From NCBI GenBank assembly GCA_036583965.1, contig JAZBQD010000015.1, forward strand, positions 28,432,310 through 28,496,309: a DNA stretch of 64,000 nucleotides. Direction: 5' to 3'. Shown here in pieces: positions 46,824 through 60,929 of the stretch. The stretch is from Prunella strophiata (Eukaryota > Chordata > Aves > Passeriformes > Prunellidae). The notes beneath the pieces are model-generated. The model had not been told where the DNA came from and searched no databases. It worked only from the letters and a program-made list of their open reading frames with translations. How positions within the stretch are numbered: the first letter of the stretch is position 1; every line of letters starts with the position of its first letter. A program made the translations under genes and the position numbers.

Positions 46824-49800
46824 CTGTGTACCTTAAGTCCCTCTGTGCAGCAGGAAACACTGAACAGCAAAGTCATCTTTTTTGCATATTGCAGCCTATG
46901 TACTTTGTAGTTCATTAAAAGGTGGTCATAAACAGGAATGACTTGGGGAAATTGAACTGGTCTATCTTCCCTGCTTACCCAGTTCAACGGGTTTGTTTCT
47001 CCAGAAAGCAGGATCTGGCATCTCCTGACCTGTCAGGAAGGTTTCCAGGCAGCTGAAGGTTTTCTATTCCAACCTCAAAATCTGGCTGGTGATATCCAGT
47101 CTGGAGGTGTTAAATATTTGATCACTTGGTATTGTCATGAGTTCCCATCTCAACTGATGGACATCACAGGCTTGTTTTGGGGATGGATCAGATTTATTGA
47201 CTGATGGAAGTGCTTGGACCCTGGCCATGTTATCCAGGGAGCTAAAAGAGGCTAGAGCCAAGAAAACAGGTGTTGCAATTCAGAGCTGTGCTCTGTCCTT
47301 GGCTCTGTCACAGAAATTTTGGACAAGCTGCTAAAATCAGGCTTTTCCAAAGTGGCTACTGATAGTGTTTCACTCTGCCAGACTGCCTGCTTGAGAGCTG
47401 GCTGCTTCCTTCATGAAAATATTGTGGACATCTCTGACTGCATCTCAGCTGTCAACTGTGAAATGAGAAATTCACAGCAATTCTCTTAGAGGCAATGTGA
47501 AAAATGAATTAATTTGGGGTTGTGTTGTACTTGGATAATAGGATAACGCTTCTTCAGGACAGCCTGGGAACAGATTAATAATTCTTCCTTCAGATAAGGA
47601 TCTCAGTAGTGTGTAGTAGGCAAGGGAAGAGAGGCTTAAAACTGAGGATAGACCAAATGTTCATGTACCTCACCTTCCCATTCCCAGCTGGGCAGCAATT
47701 CCAACAAAATAGCTTGTTCTTGTGTGACTAAAGAATAACCATAGTGTAAATGCAATGTCTTATTTCTGTCCTTTTAGTCCTATCTGTTGTTTGTAAATAT
47801 TTCACTTTGCAGCTTCTAATGCTCTTTTAGCCATCTTTTTTTAATGGCAACTAGTACTAAAATCCTCCAAATTCATCTAAACAAAATTAACATCTCAATT
47901 CATTGAGGAAATAGCAATGTTATCAGCACTAGTGTCCTCAGTGAAAAAAAGCACATGGAAATAAAATGAAAAAGGTAGGAAAAGGTATCCTCTCTTCCAG
48001 GTTACTTTATCTCCAACTCTTCTGCAAATGCATTAAATCTCCTTTTGCTTTGGTATTCCAGCTGCCTTCTCCCACTCCCAAGGGATTCAGGCAGGGCAGA
48101 GGAGGAGGAAGTGAAATAGGCTGGTGCAGTTTACAGGCATTTTATAGCTGTAACTCATTAACGAAGGACCCGTCTCCAGTGAGTGGAACAACTTTAATGT
48201 TCATTTTGCCCTTGACATTTTTCTTACACTGGCACAGGCTTAAGGTGATGCTTACTTTGAATTTCATTGTAAGCCCACTTCTGATTCTTTTTTTTTTTTT
48301 CCCCCCTTTTTTGAAGCAGGATGTCTAGTTATCCAGTAAGTGGCAGCAAATGGCTTAAAGATTACTGAGCAGTAAATTGTTATCCAGTGAATCTTTGACC
48401 AGTGAATGAACAAAAGTCATGGATTTCTGTACATGACTACAGAGGGTGCAAGAGGAAGGAGAGGTGTGCAGTTTCCATCCTTGTTAACTCTCAAAAAGAT
48501 CTTGCCCTTAAATTTTGTACTGGTAGAACCACTGCTGTTCACAAGGTGAATTAGCAAAAACAATGCTAAATTCAGTCTGAAAGAGTTCAAGCTGCCTAAG
48601 CAAAAAGAAGCTTTTTGGTGATGTCTTATTCACATGTCTCTTGTGGGTGGTGAGTAAGTATAAAAATTGAAGAAAAAAAAAAGAAGAAAACAAAAACGAA
48701 GGAAAAACAAAGGCAAATGGTATGCAAAAAACCCCACTTTATCTCAGGTTTTTTTTTTTAATATTGAGGAAGGTAAGAAAATAGGAATAGAAGAAACAGT
48801 CATAAAGAGACTAATTTCAATGTCATCCTGCTTCTTTTCACTTTCTTTCATAAAATAGAGAACAAAAACCTCCAAACTGGATTACAAATGAATATATTTA
48901 TGAAATGAAAGGAAATGGAAACAAATGTTTTACCACAAACTGTGGCTAAATGACACCTAATTTTCTAAAAAGGAAATATGAGAAAGGACTGTCTAAGAAA
49001 AAAAGCCACATCTGGTAAAAGTTTTATGAAAAACCCAAACAATGGCATGTTGAAACAGCAATTAGAAAGAGTATCCTGAGAGTTTGGTTCTACTTCTAAT
49101 AGAGATTATTTTTCAAATTGGGAATTCATATATTTCTGAGATGAAAAACTCTAGGGCAGTGGGCTGGACAGCAGTGCTAGGCCACTAGCAACCCTTTCTA
49201 AGGTGTGCCAGAGGAGACTGGCAAATTCCATGGGTCCTTCTGGGCATTCTCAGGTGGGGTAGGAGTGCTTCAGTAATGAACACTGTGCTGGAAAAAGCTC
49301 TCAGAGCAAACCATGGATTGCATTTGCCAACAGTAAGGAATGAGCCTCTGTGGTTTGCATCCTCTGACCAGGCAGAGGCAGCTGTTTTTCTGCCTGACAC
49401 ATGTAAGGGGTTGCTGAGCCTGCTTGTGATCTCAAGTGGAGGCAGTGAGGCTGACAGGGTGTTGTGACACCATCGTGCAGAAGATAATCAATCCAGCATT
49501 GTCGTTCCGTTTATTGGCATGCACGTGGCTGAGGCAGACATATGGACAGCAGGGATGACTGTGAACTACAAGTGACCCACAGCAGCTAGAAAGGGAGTCA
49601 TGCAATGAAGCTGCTTCTCTATGAAATGTCTTTCAAAGACATCCACTGAGATTACCCTTGAAAGAGATGGCAGATAATGGATCCTGCTGAATCCATCAGG
49701 ATCACTTGAAGCTGCTGTGATTGGGTAAGGGGTTGGAGCCATCTCCAGCAGGGCAGGTTTGGCTGTATTCAACCACAATTTAGTTCTCTGTGAGTTTTGA

Positions 49801-49935
49801 TGGTGTCTTCAATTTTGAGTGTTGTTCAAGTGCACTTTGAAAAGAGGTCAGGTGCAGACAAGTTTTCCCTTCCCAGCTATGATAGCACAGTTTAGGATGG
49901 CTGGATAATTCTAGGGCTTGGAATTCTGCTCTACT
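46824..49935. other. Intergenic DNA, nothing recognised
   Basis: AT-rich with several A and T runs (48288-48310 and 48671-48690 among them). There are no convincing genes or elements up to the poly-G block. Confidence 0.5.
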
Positions 49936-50435
<500 letters not shown>

Positions 50436-51955
50436 CTGGAAGGGATTACCTTAGTCTCTGAACTAACCCCTTCTGTCACAGGCAACCCTGTCATGTTCAC
50501 TCAGGAAGGTGTTTCTCAAAAGGAGCAGCCAATGCAGCTGCATTGCCTTGTTGCAGTGCACTGCTGCACTGTACAGTGCTCTCCTGTCAAGGATCCCACT
50601 CAGCCTGAAGCAGAGGCTTCCTCTGAGCTTCTCTTCTCTGAATCTCATTTTTAAACCTGTCTCTTTGCATGATGGAGGTGTCTCTGCCATTTGGGTGTCC
50701 AGCCTCCTGCTGGGCAATAATTGCAGGAAGAGTGGGAGGTGAGGATCAGCACCATTTGCTGAGGATGACAGCCTGCAGTGCCCTGGGGCCATGAGGGTGG
50801 AAGAGGAGAGGCAAGAGAGCACAGTGGAGGAATGAATCAGGACACAATGAAAAACAGTAAAAGTGAGATGAAGAGATAAAAAAGAAGATAAAGAGATAAA
50901 ACCTGGCAGGCTGTACAGGTGAAAAGAGTAATATTTGAGATTTCAGAGGATGCCTAGGCAAAATCTTGCAGTTTGATGTTCACATTCCTCTTTGTCTCAC
51001 AAGTACACCTCAGCAGATGCATCCTGTGGTCATGGTTTTCTTTTCCATGGTAATTTGCACATTTTCACAGAGAAAAAAGACATCAGAGTATGTGATTGTA
51101 AGTACAGATAATACTAACAAATGTCTCATGGTTGTTCTGTAGATGACATCTGTGTATGGATTTTGCTCCATTGCTCCCAGCTTCACAGATGCCAGGTCAC
51201 AGTTTTCTGTTTTAAAGTCTTACAAGCTTTTGGCAGTTGACTTCCCCTGTCCCTGCCCCCACCTATCACAATCACTGTCACTAAAGTGCACAAAAGAAGA
51301 AAATGCGGATTTTTGTTATGGAAAGAAGTTTTTCATTTTTCAGAAAAGATGTCTGAAGTGTCATAGTCTCTACTGCTGGACAGCACTAGAGAGTGCACTG
51401 TTTTCAGTGTGATGAAGTCAGAAAGAGGCAGTGGTGCTGATGCTGTAAGATGAACTCTGAGGCTTCTTGCTCAGGCTGTATGGCTTGGTTTAAATGTTCT
51501 GGTTCTTTCTCACCAGCCAGGGCACGCTGTGCTGTGCTCCCTGCATTGGGCAGGCTGGTATGTAATTAACCACACAGTATGATGCATGAAGCAAAAAGAC
51601 AACCAGTAAACAAGAGAATCTATGAATAGCAGTGGAAACAACCATATAATTAACAGCCTTTTAATTACTTTTATTGAATCCTGGTTGCCAGTGTTCTTTA
51701 GTGCCACTCCTACAAATCTGAGAGGTAAACCATAGGGTGGCAAGAAGCTTGCCCAAGGTTCTGTACCAGGATAAGATGGCACTTGGTCACATGGCTGCTA
51801 GCCTGTGCCTGAGGGTAGTCACAGCTTTGGGGCCTCCAGCAGTGACATGCTCACTGGGGAGATGGCAAGATGCTGAGGAACACCCACAAAGCACCATGGT
51901 AATCCTTGCTGTGATTTCCTGAAAGGCAAGCAGGGTTAGTACTAAGCAACTTGAC
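50436..51955. other. Intergenic DNA right of the gap
   Basis: Immediately after the G run, CTGGAAGGGATTACC and following bases faintly recall a reversed CR1 tail, but not enough to call. Three short palindromes cluster at 50530-50580. No gene is recognised. Confidence 0.45.
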
Positions 51956-51960
51956 TATTT

Positions 51961-52097
51961 CACATCCCTGGAAGTGTTCAAGGCCAGGATGGATGGGGTT
52001 CTGAGCAACCTGGTCTAGTCCTTGACCATTGCAGTGGGGCTGGAGCTAGATGATCTTAAAGGTATCCTCCAACTAAGGCACTCTATGTTTCCATAGT
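51961..52097 (+). mobile_element. CR1 LINE, short 3'-end fragment
   Basis: Plus-strand CATCCCTGGAAGTGTTCAAGG, GATGGGGTTCTGAGCAACCTGG, TCTAGTCCTTGACCATTGCAG, then CTAGATGATCTTAAAGG and a degraded terminus: the last 140 bp of a CR1. Confidence 0.9.
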
Positions 52098-52690
52098 TAT
52101 TTCCAAAATGTCCCCCTTGCTTGCTGAACAGGAAAATTCCACAGTGCTTCCCACAGCTCTGGACAGTGGCAAGTGCTTCAGCTCAAGCTTTAGCCTGCTT
52201 CCCTGGAGAAACTGTGATCTCCCAGTGATTGCTGAGCCTGTCCAACTGCATTTCAAGGAGGGACTTGAAAGGACACCTGCTGACCTTACAGGTTTTCTGT
52301 GAAGGTCAGCTACCGTGCAGATAAGAGAGACACAAAGTCACCTCCTTCCTCAAGAAGATGGTCATCACCAGCAGCTCTCCTACAGCAGCAGTGGTGCTGG
52401 GGCTGTGGCTGGGTCCAGGGAGACAAGCAGGTGTCGGGGGCAGCTGTGAGGGAAGGTGCTGGCATCATGGGAATCTGCTAAGGATGAGAATTTGAGCTTC
52501 CAGGATGCAAATCCATAGGAAAAGCAATATTCATTAATTTGCTGCTTACAAGAAACCTCCTGAAGTTGTTCTCACAGAGTTTTGTCACCTGTAATGGAGG
52601 CTGGGTTTTTGCCAGGAAAAAGTAGTGAAGACACACAGCTAAAAGGCTTGGGGCTGGAGGTTGGTAAGCTGCTCCTAGCCATGGCCAAGG
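52098..52690. other. Intergenic DNA, nothing recognised
   Basis: No gene or repeat family seen; short frames only. Confidence 0.5.
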
Positions 52691-52699
52691 CTTTCCATA

Positions 52700-52773
52700 C
52701 GATCCTGAACAAGGCACTTAATTTTTCCATGCCTCAGTTACCTCATTTATAAAACTGGAATAAAGATTACTTT
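52700..52773 (+). mobile_element. MIR-like SINE core fragment
   Basis: GATCCTGAACAAGGCACTTA, CCATGCCTCAGTTACCTCA and TTTATAAAACTGGAATAA reproduce, in order, the conserved MIR segment (GGCAAGTCACTTAACC...TGCCTCAGTTTCCTCATCTGTAAAATGGG). An old copy; only the core and part of the flank remain. Confidence 0.68.
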
Positions 52774-53429
52774 TATCACCAATTACCAATTACCTTTGGT
52801 AGCTCCAAATGACATTTCTTAATCAGTGCCAGATGTATAGAATCTGACAAGCTTTTGACTACATCTTTTCATAAACTTAGTATCAGATTCCGACTTTTAG
52901 AAAACAATCTGCCTTTCTGCACAAGTGTTTAAAACAATGACAAATAATACTGTGACAGAGATAATGCTATCACACAATGTGGTTTATAGGGGAAAACTCT
53001 TTTACCTTTTCTCCCCAGCTTCTCTACCAGCTTCACTCACCAAATTCCTCTTCCAGAATTAAAAGTTCAGCATCTGAGGAAGCACATGTCACAGCACTTC
53101 TATATTCTGGTAGCTTCTTTTCCTTCCAGGGCTTTGCAGCTTACCTTGCATAACCAGGGCCCTCCAAGACAAAGTTCAAAAATGACCAACAGGGTGTGAG
53201 GGTCAGGGAGGGAGAAATGAGCTTCCAAATAAGACCTTTGTGTTTTCTGGATGGCCTCAGATTCAACCTGACCTCTTCTTTCCCAATGAAGTCCTGTACC
53301 CAGAAGGGACAGACAGCAAGTTATATCTTAATTAGCCAGGAGTTTTGTGATTCTTTAAAAATTTTGTAATGAATTATGTTTAATTATTTAGGGAATGTTT
53401 GAATGTTTTACTTTGCTGCTTTTGATTTA

Positions 53430-54020
53430 GATATGTGTCAGTTGAGTGTCAGTAGAAAACTCTAAGAAATTAGCTCATTGCACCTGCAGAAAGGAGCTCC
53501 ATGGACACCTACCCTTTAGAGAACTTAATCAATAGATGAAGAACAAAATTTAATAAAGAGTTGTTTGATATCATATAACTAGAGATAAATTAGGTGTTAT
53601 AGAACAAGAAAGATACCATGAGGAAATTAAGTAGTTAAAGGTCTGCACACTGCAGAAAACTTGATTAATACATTGCAGGTGCAGTGAGGGAGCCACTTTG
53701 TAGGATTGTACACCCCAGAAAACTTAATCAATAGTAATTGTCTAGCCAGGACAAAAAAATTAACAAAGCCCTCTTTAGCTGGATAAAACTTGAGTTATCC
53801 ATTAAACAAAGATAGATGAGGTGTCCTGGTAGTAATTAAAAGAAACAAAACACCCACACCATGATGCAATAAACTGGAACTTTTGGGAGCGTCTATAAAA
53901 AAATCTTGGATGTTATAGGGCATATAAATGTCTGAAAATTGTTGTTTCTTTGAACATGTCTATGGTGAATAAATTCTCTATATGTTCCAAATTTTGACTC
54001 AATTTTTTTTTAATTAGGAA
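53430..54020 (+). mobile_element. Possible LTR-like remnant with internal direct repeats
   Basis: AGAAAACTTAATCAATAG-type motifs recur at about 53519, 53653 and 53717. Downstream are a TATA-like CTATAAAAAAAT (about 53893) and a GAATAAATTC signal (about 53966), the order expected for a retroviral U3-R region. No TG...CA ends or target duplication could be defined, so this is only a suggestion. Confidence 0.25.
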
Positions 54021-57000
54021 TTAATTAGGAATTAGCAGCTTTTTGCTGTTAGATTTAAAGCTTTTTGTTTTAGAACCCGTGCACCTATAGGAAAGGTCAT
54101 GCCAAGAGCCAGGGAGGTCCATGGTTGCAAGGTCACAGAAATCCCTTGGGAAGGCTGCTGGGGGCAGATGCCTTCACATCCCAGCAGAGCTACCCTCTTC
54201 ATTCACCTTCCAAACTCTTCAGCCAGCCTGAGCAGCACCTTGTGCCTGGCAGCTATGCTCTGTAAAATACCCCCTGAGCTTTCAGGTTTGCCAGCATTTC
54301 TGAAAGGGTTCTGCTTACCTTTCCCCAGGAAAGCTCTCCTCCCTGACTCCAGCACAGAGCCCTTAAGGGCATGTGCTTTCCTTGAGCCTTCAGCCTCCTC
54401 TAGCCTGCAGCTGTGCAGGGATCTGCTCCTCCAGACTCAGAATGCTGAAAGAACAAACTAAGGAGCTTCTTGGCTTTGAAAGAAAGAGATCCTCATGAAT
54501 ATTCCTGCTAACCTAAGGAAAAGTGATTGTGTATCTTTTGTCTGCCTCTGAACCCCTGCCAGGCTCTCTTCACCTACTCCCTTCTGCCAGGAAGCAGAGA
54601 TTCAGGTGGAGTGGAGAGCTCCATTTTGTGCAGGGAGAGACCAAAGATGGCCCTTATCCCTCACTCCTGGGTAACCTTAGGACATGCAAACATGGATTGG
54701 ATTTTGTGGTTGTGCTCATAGGATAAGGACTGAACTACTTTGCTAAGCTTCTCAATGCTCAAGGAACACTAAGCCAAATATAACTTGCATGGTGAAATGT
54801 TATTTATGCAGAGGATTAACAGATTGCTCATATAAATGTGTTTATTTTGATTTCTTATCTGCCCTGGGGAGGGCAGAGGAACAACCCACATGATTTTACA
54901 TCTAATTGCAACACCTTTTCAAAGAGAACTTCAGTAGCATGACTGGAGTTAGACTGCAGATCTCTAGTTTCTGTTGAATCCACTCACAGTACATGACATT
55001 CTCACACCAGGCTGTTATTTCTTATTTGCCTGTAATATGATTATTGGGCTTGGTTTTGTTCCCTACCTTTCAGTAACGCTACACTGAGAGTTACCTAGCC
55101 TGTGTGTTCTGGGCTGAGCATTTTTGTCACTCTTTTGGTGATGGGAGAGGAAATAATTCATCATTGGAATCAGTTCAGGCTTTGCAGCATTACACACACT
55201 GCTAAGTATTAATGCTCTTGTTTCTGGAACCAGAGTCAGGCTACATCTGCCAAAAGCATCTGGCTTTCTGAAACTGGCATAGGTAGTTCCCCAGCTCCCT
55301 GCAAGAGCTTAATTTGCCTGTGTTTGGAGGTCAGTCTGCTTAATGTAAGCCTGATTTATCTAGGTTCTGACTCCCCCTTGGATCTTCTCTGTGATGCTGC
55401 AGTTTCTAAGGTTTATCCCAGCCATCATTTGCCAAACAAAGCAGCTGGTCTGCAGCACACTGTGAGATATCCCCTGGCTGGCTCTCCATCTCTTTCCTCC
55501 TAACACATCTACTGCTTTGCCAGGGCATGATCCTCCTCAGCTTCACATGCCTGATAAGCAACGAGAGCTTCTCATGCCAGTGACAGTGCCCATCCATGAT
55601 AAATGGGCAGCTCTTGGAGGCACTGGGCATCTGCAGCTCCCTGTGCTGTCAGAGGATGGAGGGCAAAGGGGAGACTGAGAGCACGTGGCTGAAGGCAGCC
55701 TGTCATGTAACATGCAGTGAGCTGGAAGCCCTGCCCAGGAGCCCAGGTCTGTGCTCACCAGCCATGTGTCAAGGCCAAGGGCCAAAGAGTTTCTGGGTTA
55801 TGCCTTTCCTCTCTACAGAATGCTTAATTTGATCTGTCAGGACTGTGGACCAACTTATGACTGTGGCCAACAACTTAGGTTTTATTGTGTTTGAAAATGG
55901 ACCATAATGGATTTCAATGTATTGAAATAGCTGTTTGTTTTAATCATGGTGTGGTAAATCTGAAACTCAGCTCCAGCTGTGACCAGGCATCACTCCCTCT
56001 GTCTGCTGCATGTCTCACCTGTCCCCTTCCCTCTTTCCAGCAGCTCAGTGTGGGTGCTGGAGCCCACTGGAGACCTGCAGTGGACACTCCAGCAGCTTGC
56101 TGTCCCTGGCTGAACCCCACTTCTGCAGGGCTGTGTGTGGGTAACAGGCCTGACCTTGCAGCAACACTGCTGCCTCAGAGCCCTGAGGATCTTCAGCAGC
56201 CCAACAGGTACCAAAATCCTCTCTGACAGCACAGGAGGCTTGGCAGCAGGACAGCAGCCATGACTTGAGAGGGTGGGTAGGAAGGGGATTCATAATCTGG
56301 ACTCGAGGGAGAGGGCTTTGAGCCTCTGGGCTGTGGCATCCCAAATGGTGGAGAAAAGGTGCAGAAAGTGTAATATTCAAGCCTCCTTAGGGAATGAATA
56401 GCTGAGAAGTTCTGCAGGTGAGCCACTTTGGGTGTTGAGCTGTTCTTTGTTCTCAGGAATGCTGCACAGCTCCCTGGGAGAAACCCTCCCACCTCTGAAT
56501 TTCACAGGGTTTTAAATTCATGGGTTAGATGCCAATCAGGAAGACCAGATCCTTGTTTGTGCTCCCCTACTCCCCCCTCCCTTAGCAGATGAGATGAGCC
56601 AGCGTGGGAGGCTGTATCTGCTGTCCAAGCCATTTTTTGTTCCTTCTTTTCGAGGTTTGTTCAAATGAAGGAATGAAGGAGCTGGTTGATATTTCATTTG
56701 CAGGTCTCCCCTCCCAGGCAAAAGCAGCAAAATAGAAGAGCTTTTTCTCCTCCCCAGCTTGCTGTCCTTCCAGCTGAGTTCCCAGCTCCCTGGGGCTTGT
56801 GCTCTGCATGGAGCTGACAGCAAGGGCCAGCAATCTGTCAGCTGAGCTCTGCTGCTGCCCTGCACACGACCTCACAGCACAGCCTGCGTCTCACTGCCCT
56901 GCTCGGGACACACTCTCTTACAGTTTATGCTAATTCTCTAATTATCTCATTTATCTATGCCTTCCTCAGACCTGGACACAAGTAACTGAGGTGCACACTG

Positions 57001-58147
57001 TGTTAAATTTTCACAGTTAAATTTTAGATGGAAAATAATAAGGGACAGGTGGCTTCACTGATACCACAGAATGGCTGCATACAACAGGCTTGTGTGTCCA
57101 TCTGTGCAGGTATAAATCTATTGACAGGAGCATGGTGATGGTGCTCCCAATTTCCAGTGAGATCCAGCTGTGTGACTTCAAGGCTGTGCTGCAGATGTTC
57201 ATAAAACACCATCTGGATATAAGGGGGCATCCAGCTATATGGAGTGGGAAGAAATATCAGCAGATGCAAAAGCTAGAGACAATGCTCTCCTGGGTATTGT
57301 TGGCTGTTGAATTTACTGGGTCACAGCTTTGGGATCCAGATATTCTAGTATTGCAATTTTTACTGGTTCTTGAGCATATCTGACAAATTCACAACAGCAA
57401 TTTATCAACTACTCTGCTGCTGATAAACCTCAGGGTATAAAAAAAATAAATCAAGGTACAAACCTCAATGCAGTTTGATTCCCTAGGTCTTATCTTCTAT
57501 AGGAATTTCTGGTTTAGGTGTAATAAAACTTATCAGTGTAAGTGTATTAGGCAATAGCCCTGGCATAGTTAATGCAGCTGATAACAGCAAAAAAGGCACA
57601 AGCACACGCTGATCTTGCTTTAAGAGTTGAAACAACCCATCAGATATTAATTTTTCAAGATGCAAACCACATCTATAAAATGAGTGCCCGCCCACCTTTC
57701 TGAGAGGAGATCAGGCTTTGGCTTGCAAACATTTGGAGCATGAATTGTCCCTTCCCTCAGACCCCATCAGAGCAGAGCCGAATCAGTGCTGCGGTTAGAA
57801 GAGCCTTCAGGCTGACTAGTCACACCACAACTTGGGCTCCTTCCATGTGAGCACTTAATTAGATTGAACTCTGCTAATTTAAGATAACAAGATAAGGTTA
57901 GCCCGGTTAAGTGTTTGTGGCGATTTTATCTGCTATCAGCGGTAGGCTTTGCCTTTTTCTCTTACGTGTGTTTAACTTGCAATTCCCCAGGAGGTGTTAT
58001 CAGCCTGAGTGAGAAGGAACCAGGAGCTGCAGTTCTGCAGGGAGCAGGCAGCCCTGGGGAGAGGGCAGACAAGTCATGGAGCGCCCCGCAGGCATTCAGG
58101 GGCTGACAGTGGCTGTTCTTTAAAGCTCTTTGCTTGTAAACAGTGCT

Positions 58148-58183
58148 CACACACACTCACACACACAGGCACATGCACACACG
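58148..58183. repeat. (CA)n-rich microsatellite with CACT interruptions
   Basis: CACACACTCACACACACAGG and further CA repeats. Confidence 0.85.
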
Positions 58184-60888
58184 TGTATCTAGCTAGACCC
58201 AGCTCTGCACTCTCTCAGGCTCTGGAAAATGTAAAACCCTTTTGAGTTTATTTCTTTTTTAAAAGCCTTTTGATACCATGTTTCACACTCTCTATGAAGT
58301 GAAGACAAAGACAAAAAGATTCCGTGATTCAGCGGAAGATGAGATTTCCATCTTATCAGCTACTTTCAAGATAACTTAAAAAAGTAAAAGAGGGTGGTGA
58401 TGTAAAATCATAGGCTGGAGACAGCAGAGCTGAGCATTTTCTGAAGTCCCAGGGATTTCCAAGGTAGGAGCAGAGGTGCATGCTTGTGTCCAAGAGTGGG
58501 GAAGCCTGTGGCTCTGACCCACTGCTGGGATGAAGGCAGCTGCTCTGCTAAGCCAGGGAATTGCTGATCCCAGAGTAGCTGCTGTTTCTGTCTGAGTGAT
58601 CCTGGAAGATTTCCTGCAGAAGCTGGAGACTGGAGATGCTCCCAGATGAGCAGCATCTCCTGGTTAGTGACGTGCCACTGGGAGCCCCTGTCTGCTCCTC
58701 TGTGCTGGTGCTGATCCAACACTCAAGAAATCAGGACAAACCATAAATGCTCTGCCTGCTGCTTGTGATCTCATTGCTTCTGCCTGGACCTGCAGGGGAG
58801 CTGCAGTAGGAACAGCAGCATTTCCCTAAGCTCCATTTGCATTTTATAAGAGCTGACTTCAGCCTGCTCCATGGTTTGGAAGGCAGAAGGGAGAATAAGG
58901 ACACAGGGCTCAGGTAACACTGTTCCTCTGTCTAGAGCAATGAAGATGGAATGAATCAGCATAGATGAAAGAAAAGCTATTTTTGCTTCTTTGTTCTCAT
59001 TATATTTATTCTCATTAGTATTGTTCTCAGTAGTATTACAACAAATTAATAGTGTAATAGTATAATTATAATATAACATTAACATATATAATAACTATAA
59101 TAGCATATTTGTTGATTATGTTATTATATAATAAGAGATAATAATAAATAATTAGTATAATTATTAACAGTATTATGCAGAAAAACTACATGCCTGAAAA
59201 ACTTCCTCTCCTGAGAATGGTGACTTCACATCCAAGCATAGTGAGAAATGCTGAAGGCATGCAGGAAAATGCCCTCCCTTCTGTTGTGTGCTATCTCATA
59301 ATAATAATTTGGGGCTTCAAATATGGAGCATAACCTCCCTCAGTCCTATACAAAATAAACACTAAAAAGAAAGAGTTTCACCCTAGAAGTGTCTATAACT
59401 TGTGTAAAGGCATCTGTCCTGCAGAGAGAGGATGTTGTTTTGTAAAGCTACCATTATGCCTTGATTTTAAGTTCCATATTCAGCTGAATACTTATACATT
59501 ATTTTATTACAGTTCTGGAATTTGTTCAAGTTAGCCTTTGCAGCTTCTCCTCACCCTGTGATTCATGCAGGTGTCTCAGCTCATTTAGAAATCAGTCCTA
59601 TCTGAGGTCAGCCTATCTACAAAATTAGCTACTTGGCAGATGTTGGCACCTCAGCTGTTGTGAATGACCTACTGCAGATCACTGATAACATATGGAACCT
59701 CCAAGATAATTTCATCATGCTAAAGCTCACTACTTATTCTTCTTTGTTCTGCCTTTCTGAGGTTAGAATCTGTAAAAATACACAAATACTGCAATGATTA
59801 TTTTTTTCTCATCTCTATAGTTTCTTGAAGCTCTCATCTTCATATTTTTTTTTTCAGATGTGGCTGACAGAGGTCTTGACTCACAAGCTATCCACTTCTC
59901 CCCAGCTGGTGTCCATGATCCTCAAGTGTGCTTCTCCCTTCCCCTTTAGACATAGACATTAAACTCTCTTTTACATGCTTTCAAAAGGTTTGGATTTTAA
60001 CCATCAGCAGATGCAGTGATCAGTCACTTATTATCCACATTTTGAGACTAACTTCAGTAAATGGCAGTAGCATGGGAGAGATTATGTGTGTAATATATTG
60101 TCACTATCACATTTATCTAGCAGTAATCAGATATCTGTAATTCTGTATTCATCAGTTCATTGGTAAATGCAGCTGTGCTGCCACATAACATTCTCTTTTT
60201 TTGGTTATTAAACAGTTTAACATTTAGGTCCATGTTTGGCATTGGGATATTGTAGCTCAGGAGAAAAAAATTGATGCTGTGAACTGGTGGTGCTGACTGA
60301 AATGAATGCTCCCCTGCTCCTCTCTTTGTTTGCACTGAATGGCACCACCACAGGAGCAGCAGCCAGGGAGCATCGAGAAACAGCCACAACCTTTCTGTAT
60401 GTGCAGCAAAATGCTATGCTGAGAATAAATATTTGTCATACCCTACAGGTCCTACAAAGCTGCAGATGAAAAAAAAAAAAAAAAGGAATCTAGTTTCAGG
60501 CAACAAAGAAATTAGTGCTTCAGCTAGTCTTTCCCTATATTTATGTACCACATCCCCATGTAATTTTTGTGACAGTTTCCAGCATGTTGCCCTGAAACAT
60601 GAGAATGGGGGTCAATAATATTAAATATTAACATAGGACCTGGGTACTAATGTCTGACCTTATCACTAGTCTAAAATTGGATATTTAACAAACATCGTGA
60701 GACAGGGAAATCTCTTCTAATAGCATCTTGAATCTTTAAAGTGCAGCTTCCCCTGCTCCATTTCCTGCAATGAGCTCTCACCACAGCCTCTGCAAGTATT
60801 TGTCTAAAGCATGAACTTCATGCCAGTTCTCTTTAATCTTTTAAATATTGCTGGTAGCACAGTTTTTAGTGCATTAGGTCTTTTTAGG

Positions 60889-60929
60889 CTCCCCTCTCCC
60901 TCTCCCTCTCTCTCTCCCTCTCCTCTCCT
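60889..60929. repeat. (CT)n/(CCCT)n polypyrimidine tract
   Basis: About 40 bp containing only C and T on the plus strand. Confidence 0.92.

Noticed and set aside
50436..50500. Possible reversed CR1 tail immediately right of the G block
   Set aside because: Only about 15 bases look convincing; the following sequence does not track the CR1 consensus.
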